From Branchiostoma lanceolatum (lineage: Eukaryota; Chordata; Leptocardii; Amphioxiformes; Branchiostomatidae): 64,000 nucleotides of DNA. The position numbers were made by a program, and so were the translations under genes. This document shows positions 34,384 through 47,300 of this stretch, one piece after another. The stretch is from positions 39,005,193-39,069,192 of the forward strand of contig NC_089723.1 of NCBI RefSeq assembly GCF_035083965.1. The letters are read 5' to 3'. Every line of letters begins with the position of its first letter. Within the stretch, counting starts at the first letter, position 1. The notes beneath the pieces were generated by a model, which was not told the DNA's origin, ran no database searches, and was given only the letters and a program-made list of their open reading frames with translations.

Positions 34384-35484
34384 ATGGCAAGAAATGGCTC
34401 AGATGACGTCGAAAGTAGTTTGGAAGGGAAGTTTGCTGGCAGACTTAAAACAACGAAACGCTTTCAGTGTGGGGAGTGCAGCAAGCAGTTCAGTAAGCTG
34501 AGTGCTCTGAAGACTCACACACGAATTCACACTGGTGAGAAGCCCTACAGGTGTGAGGAATGTAGCAGACTGTTCAGTCAGCTGGGTGGTCTGAAGATAC
34601 ACATGCAGACTCACACAGGTGAGAAACCCTACAGGTGTGAGGAGTGCAGCAAGCAGTTCAGTCAGATGGGTGCTCTAAAGACACACATGCGGACTCACAC
34701 AGGGGAGAAACCCTACAGGTGTGAGGAGTGCAACAAGCAGTTCAGTCAGCTGGGTTATATGAAGATTCACATGCGAACTCACACTGGGGAAAAACCCTAC
34801 AGATGTAAACAATGCAGCAGGCGGTTCACCACCCAGGGTCATCTAAAGACCCACATTCGGACTCACACAGGTGAGAAACTTTTCAAGTGTGAGGAGTGTA
34901 GCAAGCAGTTCTGTCAGCAGGGTTATTTGAAGACTCACATGCGGACTCACACTGGGGAAAAATGCTATAGGTGTGAGGAGTGTGGCAGGCAGTTCAACAC
35001 CCAGAGTAATCTGAAGTCACACATGCGGTCTCACACGGGGGAGAAACCCTACAGGTGTGAGGAGTGCAGCAGGCAGTTCAGTGAGCTGAGTAGCTTGAAA
35101 AAACACATGCTGACTCACACTGGAGAAAAACCCTACAGTTGTGAGGAGTGCAGCAGGCAGTTCAGTCAGGTGGGTCATCTGAAAAAACACTTGCGGACTC
35201 ACACTGGGGAGAAACCCTACCAGTGTGACGAATGTAGCAAGCAGTTCAGTCACATGTCTGTTTTGAAAAATCACATGCGGTCTCACACTGGGGAGAAACC
35301 CTACAGGTGTGAGGAGTGCGGCAGGCAGTTCAGTCGACTGCATGCTCTGAAGATTCACATGCGGATTCACACAGGTGAGAAACCCTACAGGTGTGAAGAA
35401 TGCAGCAGGCAGTTCCACACCAAGGGTAATCTGAAGTCACATATGCGGACTCACACAGGGCAAAAGAGTGTGGCAAGCACCTGA
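34384..35484 (+). CDS. C2H2 zinc-finger protein with 12 tandem fingers
   Basis: The 366-aa frame starts at ACCATGG (34384), 14 bp after a TTCATTACAG acceptor (exon from 34370), so 5' UTR exon(s) probably lie upstream. Twelve C-x2-C-x12-H-x3-H fingers run from about residue 29 to 360 with TGEKPY linkers, beginning [10 protein letters not shown] and ending [10 protein letters not shown]. There is no KRAB, BTB or SCAN domain; about 27 acidic/basic residues precede the first finger. Such arrays bind DNA and usually act as nuclear transcriptional regulators. Finger contact positions vary ([32 protein letters not shown]), so the target would be a long composite site. Near-identical finger backbones suggest internal duplication. 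Confidence 0.93.
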   Translation: MARNGSDDVESSLEGKFAGRLKTTKRFQCGECSKQFSKLSALKTHTRIHTGEKPYRCEECSRLFSQLGGLKIHMQTHTGEKPYRCEECSKQFSQMGALKTHMRTHTGEKPYRCEECNKQFSQLGYMKIHMRTHTGEKPYRCKQCSRRFTTQGHLKTHIRTHTGEKLFKCEECSKQFCQQGYLKTHMRTHTGEKCYRCEECGRQFNTQSNLKSHMRSHTGEKPYRCEECSRQFSELSSLKKHMLTHTGEKPYSCEECSRQFSQVGHLKKHLRTHTGEKPYQCDECSKQFSHMSVLKNHMRSHTGEKPYRCEECGRQFSRLHALKIHMRIHTGEKPYRCEECSRQFHTKGNLKSHMRTHTGQKSVAST

Positions 35485-37384
35485 GACATGAAAACACAAA
35501 TACGGAACAAAAGAAGCAACTACAACAAGACACTTGTACCATATAAAAGCTGTCACCAATGTTAGCGTGTAGTAATGAGATATTCTTGGGATAAATGCTG
35601 CAATATTTCAGACAGGGTTGAATGGCCTAGTACTAGTAGCTATATGGATGTTTTGTTAAGAGTGCAACAGACTGTTTAGTCAGCTAGAAGGCCTAAATTG
35701 TAGCCTGTGTTACACAATCTCTTGCGGTGAGGGGCTGATTGGGCCTCCTGCCCTAGGGCTCGCAGCTTAATATAGTCAAGCTAGCCTACATTTTATGTAA
35801 TGAGTTTTTTTTTTGCAGACTGGCCCAGGAGAGAGACCTTTTCATTGACATTCATTAGTTTTTGCTCTGTAACGTTTCTTGATGTTTAGATTTGTATGCA
35901 TAAACCATCAAGTTGTGATGATCTTTTTGTCATTTCATAATGCCACGCCAATTTAATTTGTTGCTTCTCCGAATAGCCTGTTCTGTTTTTCCCATTTTGA
36001 AAATGAAAAGAATTTGGTCACTATTCCCATTCACACATTTTAACTCCCAATTTTACAATTTGTTCAGTTGTAAAACTCAATAGCCAACAAAATAGATTCT
36101 AAAGGCCTGCACATACCTAATAAGTGTGTTCATATTGATATTTATACTTTTGAAAGTTATACTTTTTCATTTATCAAAACTATTTCTCAATATCAATCCA
36201 TATATTACATGGCAAAAAGTAATTTTTGTCACTGAAATACATGTACTACATGTAGATCAAAAAAGGGGTGCATTGCATAAAATCAGCCATACAAATCTGA
36301 AATTTGAATAATCCTCTTATTCTTTGTTATGTAAATCCTTATCTTCACCCCAGACTATTTACTAAAGAATTTATTAATTATTTTACCGCCCTGTCACTCC
36401 AATATTTTCTGAGAAAATCTGAGAAGCAACCAATTAGATTTGTGTGGCCTAATGAGCTATGTTTAAAATGTGACGGCTATTTGTTTTACCATGCATGACC
36501 TGTGTACTACTAACTTTTTCAGACTTTTTGTACATTTTTTCAGACTTTTTGTAAATTTGTTGAATTCATTTGAACCATTTAGGTTCCAATTCATATATTG
36601 TAACAATATTGCTCAAACTGAAGTTTGTAGTTTAATCAGACTTAGAGTTTAGATATGTTTTAACAAGAGGTGGCAATGTCATGTGTGACATGGGTTAAAA
36701 ATAGTATCATCCAAGATATTCTTAGAATGTCACAATCAACTAACATATTCCATATTAACAATAAACGTTAGTTCTGAAGTCTTCTGTTTTGCAATCTAGT
36801 TGATGTAGGTAGAGAAATTTTTCCCATGGTTTTCAAGTTATTTACCTGTTTGTCAAAAGTAAAGTTACTAGTCTGATATGCATTTGTCTTTATTTCTTTT
36901 CATCACCTAACAAGACTCAGGGGTAATTGGGGATATAGTATAGGTCTGTTAACTCAGTGTGTTAAAATAGCAGAAAATATGATATTCAGACAAATCAGAG
37001 CAACCATTCTGCTGCAGTACCAAGGAAAGCCGCTAGAGGGGCCGAAATCACCAGGTTTCTTCAGGACGTCAATACTCAAACAACATAATATAGAACCTCC
37101 TTCGTTATTCAGACTAACCACTATTGTGACAACTTGGTAACGATACTAGTGAGTTGCTACTATTCTCAAGGTGCCCTTTGCAATGGATGGAGACAAGGAG
37201 GTTTAAAATAGGAGATGACAGAAGAGACTTGGGAGCTATAATGGGTTTGGATGCCAGACTAGATCGCTCGCGAGTTAGGCAAAACCCTGCAGAAAGTTGT
37301 GGAGGAAGAACTGAAGTACATTTGACATTTAGTACTTATGTCAAACGATAATTGTGTTAACTGTGTACGCACCCTTCCTCCCAT
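35485..37384. other. 3' UTR of the zinc-finger gene and AT-rich intergenic DNA
   Basis: An AATAAA occurs in AACAATAAACG (about 36760). A fragment at 37010-37100 (CTGCTGCAGTACCAAGG) resembles the 8400/31440 repeat. No other gene is seen. Confidence 0.45.
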
Positions 37385-38332
37385 AGGTGATCATGACCTA
37401 GTGTTTATTGAGACAGATTTGCGGCCTCATAAACAAATTGTGACAAATTTCGTGATGAAATGGAAGATTTCAAAACTGAATTCCGAGAATTGGTAGAAAG
37501 TGATGCCAGTGCAGACGAACTATACAACCAATTCACACTTAAACTATCCAGCTGTGTTGATAAATATGTACCCAGTAAAATGTCAAGCAGCAAAAAGTAC
37601 CTTCCATTCATAACTCCCGAACTCAAGCGAATGATGAGAAAAAGAGATCGGTATTACAGAAAAACAATAGGACAAAACACAACTGCAAGAAAAGACAAAC
37701 TTAACCAGTTCAAAAAAGAAATAAACAAGAAGATGAAAGAGTGCTACTGGAAATACATAGAGGAGGTAGTACTTGACATCGATATAGCTGACCACGAACA
37801 AAGTAACTCTGCTACTTCATCCAAACAAGGTACCAACAAATTTTGGAGTCTCCTGAAAAGCATGAAATCAGAAAGAGTCGGTGTCCCAAACCTCAAAAAT
37901 GAAGGCACACTCATTTCGGACAACAAGGCCAAAGCGGACCTGCTGAACCAACAATTCCAATCCGTCTTCACAACTGAGCCCTTAGAAGACTCTCTTCCTG
38001 ACATGGGGCCTAGCCCACACACCCCAATGATGGACATTAAGATAGATGCAACCGGAATAAATAAGTTATTAGACAACTTAAACCCCCACAAGGCATGTGG
38101 CCCAGGTCATGTCCATGCATGTGTACTCAAAGAACTCAGAGGCTAATATATATAGCGCGGGTTTACAAAAAAGGAAACCGCCTTGACCCAGCAAACTACC
38201 GGCCAATTTCACTAACATGCATATGCTCCAAAATCATGGAGCACATAATAGCTACGTTGATGAAGGTTAGACATCCAGGTAATAAGATACGCCAAAAATA
38301 ATTACTCAAGCAACTGGATAAGATTTTGAAAC

Positions 38333-38376
38333 AGTCAGACGTTTCAGACAGTATCCACTGTCTTTCGTCAGTGACT
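38333..38376 (-). ncRNA. Hammerhead-ribozyme-like motif, left arm
   Basis: Inverse copy of 39028-39071 with the same core and stem pattern, in the left LTR-like arm of the Penelope-like insertion. Confidence 0.45.
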
Positions 38377-39027
38377 AACGATAGGACTGAGAACACCAGC
38401 TTTATACCAAAACTCTGAATGGATATGTTAATGAGGTAAAGACAATTTGGGATGTCTTGAAGTAGTCTTCAAAAAGAAGATTAATTCAAGACAAAGTTAT
38501 GCCAATAGTTCAATTAGCTACTGTTGTTTTAGTACAGTAACTAAATGTTGCTTGTCCGGGGGTGGGGGGTGGTGGGCAGAAAGAAAGGTACAAGGAACAT
38601 TGCAGAAAGAGCGCTAACCGCTACTCCTCTGCCATTTACCACCATCTAAAACACAACCAGGGACACTCATTCAATTTCGAATCCACGGACATCCTAGATC
38701 GTGAAGAACGCTGGTTCGAACGGGGAATTAGAGAAGCAATATATTATATGAGAGGATGTACAACCCCGCCCTCAACAGGAAAGGCGGTCTACGCGTTCAA
38801 CTTTCAGGCACCTGGGATAATGCACTGCCCACCACCCCCCACCCCCGGACAAGCAACATTTAGTTACTGTACTGAAACAACAGTAGCTAATTGAACTATT
38901 GGCATAACTTTGTCTTGAATTAATCTTCTTTTTGAAGACTACTTCAAGACATCCCAAATTGTCTTTACCTCATTAACATATCCATTCAGAGTTTTGGTAT
39001 AAAGCTGGTGTTCTCAGTCCTATCGTT

Positions 39028-39071
39028 AGTCACTGACGAAAGACAGTGGATACTGTCTGAAACGTCTGACT
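39028..39071 (+). ncRNA. Hammerhead-ribozyme-like motif, right arm
   Basis: The order fits a minimal type I hammerhead: AGTCA (stem I 5'), CTGACGA core, an extra A, AGACAG/CTGTCT (stem II, loop TGGATA), GAAAC, GTC (cleavage site), TGACT (stem I 3'). Stem III is only the palindromic ACGT, as reported for Penelope-like hammerheads. The one unpaired A after the core departs from consensus, so activity is uncertain. Confidence 0.5.
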
Positions 39072-40538
39072 GTTTCAAAATCTTATCCAGTTGCTTGAGT
39101 AATTATTTTTGGCACATAATAGCTAGTTCTATGATGACTCACTTTGTCGACTCAAACAACATCTTGCATGACCTCCAGCATGGGTTTAGACATAGCAGGT
39201 CATGTGAATCTCAACTCTTATCCCTCACTGACGATCTGGCTCATAACAGAGAAAAAGGAATCCAGACTGATCTCATAATCATGGACTTCGCCAAAGCCTT
39301 CGATAAAGTTCCACATCTCAGACTGATACATAAACTTCAGTTTTTTGGCATTACAGGTAAAACTCTAGTCTGGACTCAAAATTTCCTGCAGGGCCGTTCG
39401 CAAACCGTAGTGTTGGATGGAGAGTGCTCCGATTCTGTACCCGTAACCTCTGGTGTTCCCCAGGGTTCGGTCTTCGGGCCAATCCTGTTTCTCGCATACA
39501 TCGACGACTTGCCACAACATGCTGCACATGCAAAAGTTCGGCTCTTCGCCGATGACTGCATCTTGCAGATGAGTGTGAAAGAAAAGGCTGACTGTGAAAA
39601 ACTCCAGAGTGACATAAACGAAATCTGTAGCTGGGAGAAAAAGTGGTTGATGGCATTCAACCCGTCAAAATGTGAGGTGATGTCAGTCCCGGCTTCCAGA
39701 AATCCAATAATATTCCCCTATACCCTCCATGATCATCCTCTGGCAAAGGTAAGTTGTACCAAATATCTTGGCCTTCACATTTCCTCAAAATTGACCTGGG
39801 GCAATCACGTCGAAGCAACAACTTCGAAGGCAAACAGAACCATAGGGATGTTGAGACGCTGCCTGAGAATCTCCAGCACAGCGGCCAAGGAGAGAGCCTA
39901 CATGGCTCTTGTAAGACCTGTCATTGAGTATGGCTGTTGTGTTTGGGATCCCCACACCAGGGAACAGGTGAGGAGTGTTGAGATGGTTCAGCGCAGAGCA
40001 GCCCGATACGTGAGTAATGATTACAGACGCACCAGTTCAGTCACTGCTATGCTGCGAAACTTGGGCTGGCAAACGCTAGAACTGCGCCGAAAGATTGCCC
40101 GCCAAGTCACCCTGTATAAGATCATCCATGGTACTGTTTATGTTCCACACACGACCATGATTGCCCCGGTGGTTCGATGCTCCCGCCGCACCAATCACTC
40201 CCAAACATTGCAGGCCATCGCGGGCAGGAACAACTACTATAGGCTCTCGTTCTTCCCTCGGACCATCAAAGAGTGTAACGAACTTGAGCCTGGTGTGGCG
40301 GAGGCGGGGTCCCTCTCCCAGTTCAAAACCGAACTCAGTTCAAATACATGTATTACTAACTCACTAAATTTACTTGTCCTGTCCTTTGCACACACAAATT
40401 CAGTTGTTTATGTTCCTTAGTGCCTCTCCTTTATTTTCCCTTCGTTTTACTTGTTCCGGACACTTGTGTTGTATCTAACCCATGCGCAACTGCTGATAAT
40501 CTCAGATATGAGGCTAAGCAGTATAGAAGAAGAAGAAG

Positions 40539-40741
40539 TAGCCTCCGTTGCAGGCTCTGACGCGGCTTTTTTGGGGGGCAAAATAATATGTTTTGCAGCC
40601 AGCCCGTAACCATCACCCAACCCTGTAACTAATAGCCTAGGCGGCTATTAGTTACAGGGTTGGGTGATGGTTACGGGCTGGCTGCAAAACATATTATTTT
40701 GCCCCCCAAAAAAGCCGCGTCAGAGCCTGCAACGGAGGCTA
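40539..40741. mobile_element. Perfect palindromic MITE, 97-bp identical arms
   Basis: The stretch 40541-40637 is exactly complementary to 40643-40739 with a 5-nt spacer. Ends TAGCCTCCGTTGCAGGC / GCCTGCAACGGAGGCTA. It is inserted in the GAA tail of the LINE; AAGAAGAAG on both sides is compatible with a 9-bp duplication but ambiguous in a microsatellite. No mismatch between arms implies a very young insertion or ongoing correction. Confidence 0.9.
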
Positions 40742-40956
40742 AAGAAGAAGTACCAATTTCATGTGATTGGTAAACTCCTTGGGTGAACTAACAAAATTGA
40801 ATCAATTCGAGGAAGCTAAATGGAAACAAATTGATTTGATTGGTAAAAATCAAGAGAAAAAGTCGAACCAACAAATATCTAGTGATTCGAGGAGGCCGAA
40901 CACAAACGCAAACTTAACAGAGGAGTAAAATGGAATAAAAAAAGAATTGCAAAACA

Positions 40957-41029
40957 TGATTCCGCCCGGGATCGAACCGGGGACCTTCTGCGTGTTAGGC
41001 AGATGTGATAACCGCTACACCACGGAATC
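40957..41029 (-). tRNA. trnV-AAC: tRNA-Val (anticodon AAC)
   Basis: On the minus strand the acceptor arms GATTCCG and CGGAATC pair fully. The D arm is GTGGTGTAGCGGTTATCAC, the anticodon arm CTGCCTAACACGCAG (loop CTAACAC, anticodon AAC), and the T arm CCCGGTTCGATCCCGGG. Length 73 with discriminator A. There is no intron. It lies about 350 bp upstream of the PDIA3 start, divergently transcribed. Confidence 0.95.
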
Positions 41030-41277
41030 AGATGACGGAAACTAAGTTACAACGGTGTTTAATTGTATTTTTTCCAACTCTACAAGCTACACACCTTTCG
41101 AAGTACCTGTATATATATTTGTGTCTGCCTATATCTTATATGAAGCAAAAAGTACTTCCAGAATTGTGTGCCAGGCTTTAAAAATGTTTTCAATGTTCCA
41201 AAATGGAGGAAATCCTGTTGTGGGGACGAGAGTGAACGAGAGGCGGACACCTCACGCCCACGTGACCGGACTCCTGA

Positions 41278-41296
41278 CCAATGAGCGCGCGCCACA
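41278..41296 (+). promoter_or_regulatory. ERSE-like ER-stress element of PDIA3
   Basis: CCAAT, then exactly nine bases, then CCACA. The consensus is CCAAT-N9-CCACG, bound by NF-Y plus ATF6/XBP1. The site is about 85 bp upstream of the ATG, next to CCACGTGACC (41258) and ACACGTCACG (41310). One base departs from consensus. Confidence 0.65.
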
Positions 41297-41380
41297 CGCC
41301 AGGGCTGTACACGTCACGCGCAGGTGGCGCCCCTCCTCACTTCCTTATCCTCACCACACAAGAAACACACGGGTCTCAAG

Positions 41381-44300
41381 ATGTTCCAGTGGGTGTCTTT
41401 ACTGGCCGTCTTCGCCTTGGCGCTAGTGAACGCCGACGACGTCCTGGATTTCTCGGGAGCCAGCTTCGCAGACGATATCGCCGAGCACGACGTCGCTTTA
41501 GTGGAGTTCTTCGCGCCCTGGTGAGTTAGGTTAGCCCCGCATGCACGCACGGCTGCCTCACGGCACGGTCCTGGACACCGGCTAATTTGGTTAATTGAGA
41601 TTTTTTAGTTAATGAGACACCTGTATTTCTGTGTGTAATCGTGCAGAATGTGCATAGATACCTCAGGATTTCTCTTGGTCAGTATTGAAATGTTTTGCCT
41701 ATGCAACGGATGAAACATGAATACAGTAGCAAGGTGTGTGTGGGGAGGGGGGCGTGAAGTGAAAGGAAAAAAAAGTATAGATCAATTTGACACAAAACGA
41801 TATCTTCATACAGTTATCACCACTGCCTAGCCCTATCGTCTATTAGCTGCCTTAATTTTTCTTTACCCAAAATTTACCAAGCATGACGTCATGGCGATGT
41901 TATCTCAAAAACTGCAAAATCTGTAGAACAGGAAGTAACCCTATCTGTTACCTTTTGCCTTTTTGGTCTTTTATAAACTTTGCTGATCCGGTTTGTTGGT
42001 ATTCTTTCTTCTGAATGCAGCCTCCATGCATCCTGTATATAAAAGTTTGTACTGAGTACAGCTTGACAATGACAACTTAATGTATCTCTGGTAATTAAAG
42101 TAATTAAAACAAACTGTTATTATTTGATAGCCCGTTGAGATTCCTTTCAAAGTATGAAGCTTAGATTCTTTTGTTTTGGTATCAAATGGACCACCAGTGG
42201 ACAGTACAAGAAATGTTTTCAGTTACGTGTTCTTATTCTTTTATCAAGAGTTTTTTTAATCAATAAACCATTTTCTCTCTCTCTTCTGATTTGAAAATCA
42301 ATGCAGTGGTTGATGTGCTCAAGAATTCATATTTTCTCAGAACTATCATAGAGTGGAACTCGTTGCTACCACAGTAGGGGCATCCTCATTAATTAGATAG
42401 TTTTCAATCCCCTTGTAGATGTGACAGGTGGCCAGTGTGTGATATAACCAGCTGCTGCTGTGCAGCCTGTGCCGCGTGCCTGCGAGGCTGGAGTGCTGCG
42501 CTAAAAGGATGAGAATAAATACCCAACCTTTGTTCCCATCCCCAGGTGTGGCCACTGTAAGAGGCTTGCTCCTGAGTACGAGGCTGCTGCTAAGATTCTG
42601 AAGGACAACGACCCCCCTGTGTCCTTGGTCAAGGTGAGGTTTTCATCTTGATCTGTATAAGAAATATTGCAGCAACTAGAGTATACAACCTTAGATTTTG
42701 GTTACCAGAAATCTCAGACGGAGCCCTAAAGATTTTCTGATGTTCACCCCTTTTTCACGACAGCAGAGCCACCAAAGTCACCTAACGTTTTAAAAGTTTA
42801 CAGAAAAGAACAGTTTCTTTTGTTTTTCGTGTTTTGTTGTCTTAACATTTTGTATGTTTTGTTGTCTAAATCATACATTTACATCATGCATCATATTCCA
42901 ATCAGAAGATTGAGGGTCGCACAAATCTAATTTGGCCGCTCTGTGATTGCTGTCTCGTGAAAAGGGGCATAACCAAGTTAATTCTTTTCCTAGTGTGCGT
43001 GGTTAGCGGCCCTGCTTCTGGGACTAGAAGCCGCGAGTTCAATCCCGGCTGTGACATGCATGCTACCGGAAAGGGTCGTAGTCCTTTAATAGGACTGGAC
43101 TTTAAGCCGTAGTCCAATGACCATTGTGCTTGTCAAAAAGAGCTACAGGAATTTCCCTGGTACAATAATGAAACCGTAAATACTGTACATAGCGTCTGTC
43201 TTCTGGATTGAGATCACTTTCCTTTTTTTCCTTCTATTTCATTGACTATTTGTAGGTTGACTGCACCTCTGAGTCTGGTGGTAAGGACACCTGCAGTAAG
43301 TACGGGGTGAGCGGCTACCCCACGCTGAAGATCTTCCGCGGAGGAGAATTCTCCCAGGAGTACAATGGACCAAGGGAACAGAGTAGGTATCTGTTTTAGA
43401 GGGTGTTAAGGCAGAATTTTTAATCCATTTGTCTTTCTTGTTCCTTGTCTCCCTTAATTTCTATTACTAAGATTCGATACCTGCTGTAAGTGCTAATAGT
43501 TGAGGTGAGGTATGGAGGAGGGAACAACAATAGTCACTGCAAACTGGAAGGCAAAAGGGAAACGACTTAAGGCACCCAATACTACACTTAGAAACAGAGT
43601 GCTTGAAGTTGGGAAAAACTGGGATTCCAAACAATGGGGGAGATGGAAGTAGCAGCACGAAACCAAAAGTTCTATAGGAACACTGTTTACAGACAGATAC
43701 AATATCAGTTGTGGGAGGATCTAAGGCCTAACTCTAATGATTCAGAATGCGTTTTTGTAGGTTTCATGTTTTTTCTTGGCTTGCAGATGGCATCGTGAGC
43801 TTCATGCGGAAGCAGGTCGGCCCCAGCGCTAAACCGGTGCTGGACAAGGAGACCATGGAGAAGTTCATCGGAAACTTCGAGGCCAGCGTCGTCGGTAAGA
43901 GTCTTACTGTAGGACGCATGACAGTTCCGCTGTGTTCTCACTAATGTCTTGAAGGAACGCTGCTTTCTTGAAAAGTTCATTGTACTGTGTCAGGCTTGAG
44001 TCTTCAGGGCTTAAAACTCATTTTTTAAGGAGTTCATTGGAAACTTCGAGGCCAGCGTCGTCGGTAAGACGCATAAAAGTTCTCACTAACGCCTCCAGGG
44101 AACGCTGCTTTCTTGAAAAGTTCATTGTGCTGTGTCAGATTTGAGTCTTCAGGACAAGTAATACAACAAGGGCGTTTTTACTTTTTCTGACGAATAAAAC
44201 AGTGCTTACTTGCGAAAAACTTGAAACTAGCTACTGTACTTGAAAAAGAATCATGCTTCACCTCAATTGAGGATGACTGCTTCAGTTGTTTTTTCTGACA

Positions 44301-47300
44301 CTGGAACGTCAAGAATATGCTGTATGCTAGTGTACGATAGCACCTTTATGTACAGATCCCTACACAAATATCTAGGTGCACCCACAGTCAAACAGTAGGT
44401 GCACAGCTCCAATGTTGGGTGCACAAAAGTGCATATGCACCCAGTATTTTGAGCCCTGTTCTTACACCATTTTTTGCTTTGCAGGTTTCTTTGCTGAAGA
44501 CAGCGACCTGAAGAAGGCTTTCCTGAAGGCGGCGGACAGTAACCGTGACGACTACAGGTTTGCCTACACCGAGGCCAGGGACGTCATCGACAAGTACGGC
44601 TACCAGGACGAGTAAGTACTGTTTTCTATATTTCTTACATTCGTGATGGGGGTGTCCCTGTGGTGTAGTGGTCTGCGCCTTCTGCCTCTCACCACATCTG
44701 GTTCAGATTACTTGGACCAGAAGGACTGGGGTTCAAGCCCCAGGTAGGACACCTCTGGACAAGAGGCGCATTGAGTTATACCAAAGACTTTATAAAAATG
44801 GTACATACTTCTGAAACAGTATGGAAGTTAAACACATACACTTCACTGCCAGTGGACAAGCCCCCTGCTACAGTGATTGCACCACAGTGTGGTCCAGGGC
44901 TATAAAACGGAGATGGGCACCGCCCTATACATCAATAATGGTGTGATTTCAAAGTAGGAGGGAAATCTGATGCACAGTCTTTGTCTGTCAAGCTGACGAG
45001 GACTGCTCTGTCATCCATCATTAGGCCAAGGGTGGGTTGAGTAGTACAGTAGTCACTCGACGGAAATGCAGCTTTTGGTCATGATAGCTGTCACAGCAAT
45101 TGTCCTTCTTTTCTGGACTGGTAACTCAATCAAGTTCTCAACTTTTTTTGTCACTAAGAAATGTTAGTTTTCCGAATAAATTTTAAATGACCGATGTTTC
45201 TTTCCCACCCCAGCGCTGTTGTGCTGTTCTACCCTCCTCGTCTGCACAACAAGTTTGAGGAGAAGCAGCTGGTGTACGAGGGAAAGGCCTCCGAAAACAA
45301 GATCAAGACATGGCTCAAGGACAACAGGTAATTTCAAAAGTTTTTTATGCTTTTGCTTTAAGAGCTGGGAATCACAAGAACTTACTGGCAGGCATATGCC
45401 GAAAATAGAGCTCTCTGGAGGACACTGTCTACAGCCAGTATGCATAAACAATGAGGGATGTGTTTGATTGATTGGTTGATTGTTAACAATGAATAAAGAC
45501 ATATAAATAAAAACTCTACAACTGGATAAATATTCGGAGATTTATTTCCGGACGTTTCGAGTGACATCCATCACTCTTCTTCAGCGTCACTAAAGTGAAC
45601 TAGCAGAACTAACCAGTACTTATATACAATGACTAGAAAAAACGGTTTTTACATGGCAAATCACACAGTCATGCGTAAGCGACATTGTAATGTAAAATAG
45701 GTTAGGAAGGTTCCTTTGGTAAGACAACACATTGTAATGTAAAAAAATTAGGAAGGTTCCTATGGTAAGATAACACCATAGGAAAAGTTATTGTCTAACC
45801 TTCACAAACGTAATGAATAAAGACATTCATTGCACATTTTTGCCACACCGGGCTACACACAGGTCATAACAAAATTTGCAAACCATCTTGAAAGTTAATA
45901 GATACAAAAGAAACTAACTAACTTAAATAGATTCAACTTCTCATCATTTTTTAGTTATTATAGAAATTTAAAAAAAAACAGTATGTATTTCAATGGGAGT
46001 TTTGTCTACTTGCATTAAGACTATTAATTTTTCTACATAATTTAAGTGTATAGAACATGGAAATATGGTTTCTACAATCCTATACAGTATACCACTTGCT
46101 AGTTTTAGCCCTTGTCTATTCATGAAAATCTCAATTGGCTTGATAGCCACTTTTGTATGTAAACTGGTTTATTATTACACATCATACATACACAATAAAA
46201 TACACTTATGTATTTTGTAGCCCGAGGGCTAGATTGCAGTGTACTGTATGCAACAAGGCTTGTAGTTTTCATTGAGGTCATGGGGGAAGAGGTAAGGGTC
46301 AGATGAAATATAAAAAAGGTACAGTTTAGATTTGAAAATTAACAGTTGGAATGTTCTGTTGTTCTCCCCAGTCTGGGACTGTGTGGCCACATGACTGACA
46401 ACAACGCAGACAAGTTCGGGAAACCCCTGGTGGTGGCTTACTACGATGTGGACTACGTCAAAAACGCCAAAGGTGAGGATGGAACACTTCTGTTTGTCGC
46501 TAGGTGCTGTCTTCATTGTTGTTGGAAAATGAAGTGTTAAATGTAGGAAAAGTGATTTTTGTGTTTCTGATTATTGGCCTGAAAAAGATAAGATTCTCGT
46601 TTTTCACTCAAAATGATCAAAACTGCAACATGAAAGGAAATGTAATACAATGCTAAACTTTCTTCCAACACTAAGGTATTCACGGATCGAATTTTCGACG
46701 ACCACTGTCGCCTTCTTCAGGATCAATAATGACCAATCACTGCCGAACGTAAACTCGCGAGAGTTACGGACACGTGACTCTATAGACACGTGTCACTGCG
46801 GATACGTGACGTCAGCAATTGGTCAAACGTGCCAATTACTACCAACACAGATGAGCTTTCATTATAATCTATGAAGGGAAATGATTCTACAATGTTTTCA
46901 TCACTCAGGCGTCAAATTGAAAAGTTTATGTCTCCTACCTGCAAGTCGACCCCTCAAGAAAAAAAAATAGGGTTGGCAGCTTTTTGCCAGGGTCGGTCGG
47001 GTGACTGGATACACAAGTTTTTTTCCTAGGCCCTACCTATCCTCTGCAAATTGCACTACATTCATATTTTCTTTTCTTCCATACATATAATCCTGTTCTT
47101 TCTTTTTCAGGAAGCAACTACTGGAGAAACAGGTAAGATTTTTTCTGTTTAGATTGTTTGCTTGAAACCACTCTTTCATGTTAAACTTGTGCATCTGAAA
47201 TTACTGGTATTTGAATTCTGACTGAAGAAAGTTGCTAACTGTACAAAGAAATCCAGGACTCTGCATAATCAAGCAAGATCTTGATCCTTGTATGTGTCAG

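Larger units (their letters stand above)
38255..39112. mobile_element. 5'-truncated Penelope-like element with inverted LTR-like arms
   Basis: The element is inserted in the LINE RT with a 13-bp duplication CACATAATAGCTA (38242-38254 and 39113-39125). Between inverted arms of about 288 bp (38292-38580 and 38825-39112) a frame at about 38575-38815 encodes a GIY-YIG-endonuclease-like tail: SAIYHHLKHNQGHSFNF, ILDREERWFERGIREAIYYM. That H-x-F-ILDRE-W-R-EAI pattern is typical of the Penelope-like element C-terminus. Inverted terminal arms, severe 5' truncation and 13-bp duplications are all known for this class. Confidence 0.85.
37385..40538 (+). mobile_element. Defective CR1-like LINE, reverse transcriptase
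   Basis: The 5' end is truncated inside the endonuclease (GDHDLVF near 37388). Then come the EN-RT linker, the RT entry motif (NPHKACGPGHVHA), a stop and gap at 38146, YKKGNRLDPANYRPISLT, and after an insertion HDLQHGFRHSRSCESQLL, IIMDFAKAFDKVPH, VTSGVPQGSVFGPILF, RLFADDCILQ, CTKYLGLHISS and the C-terminal RTIKECNELEP domain. The reading frame ends near 40420, and the 3' tail ends in a GAA microsatellite. Motif order and tail fit the CR1/L2/Jockey group. The copy is inactive: 5' truncation, an internal deletion after motif 0 and a foreign insertion. Confidence 0.9.

Noticed and set aside
35017..35418. 133-aa minus-strand ORF across the zinc-finger exon
   Set aside because: It is an antisense shadow of the repeated finger codons.
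44655..44755. Second tRNA gene
   Set aside because: T arm and boxes are good, but the anticodon region is too large and a SINE body follows.
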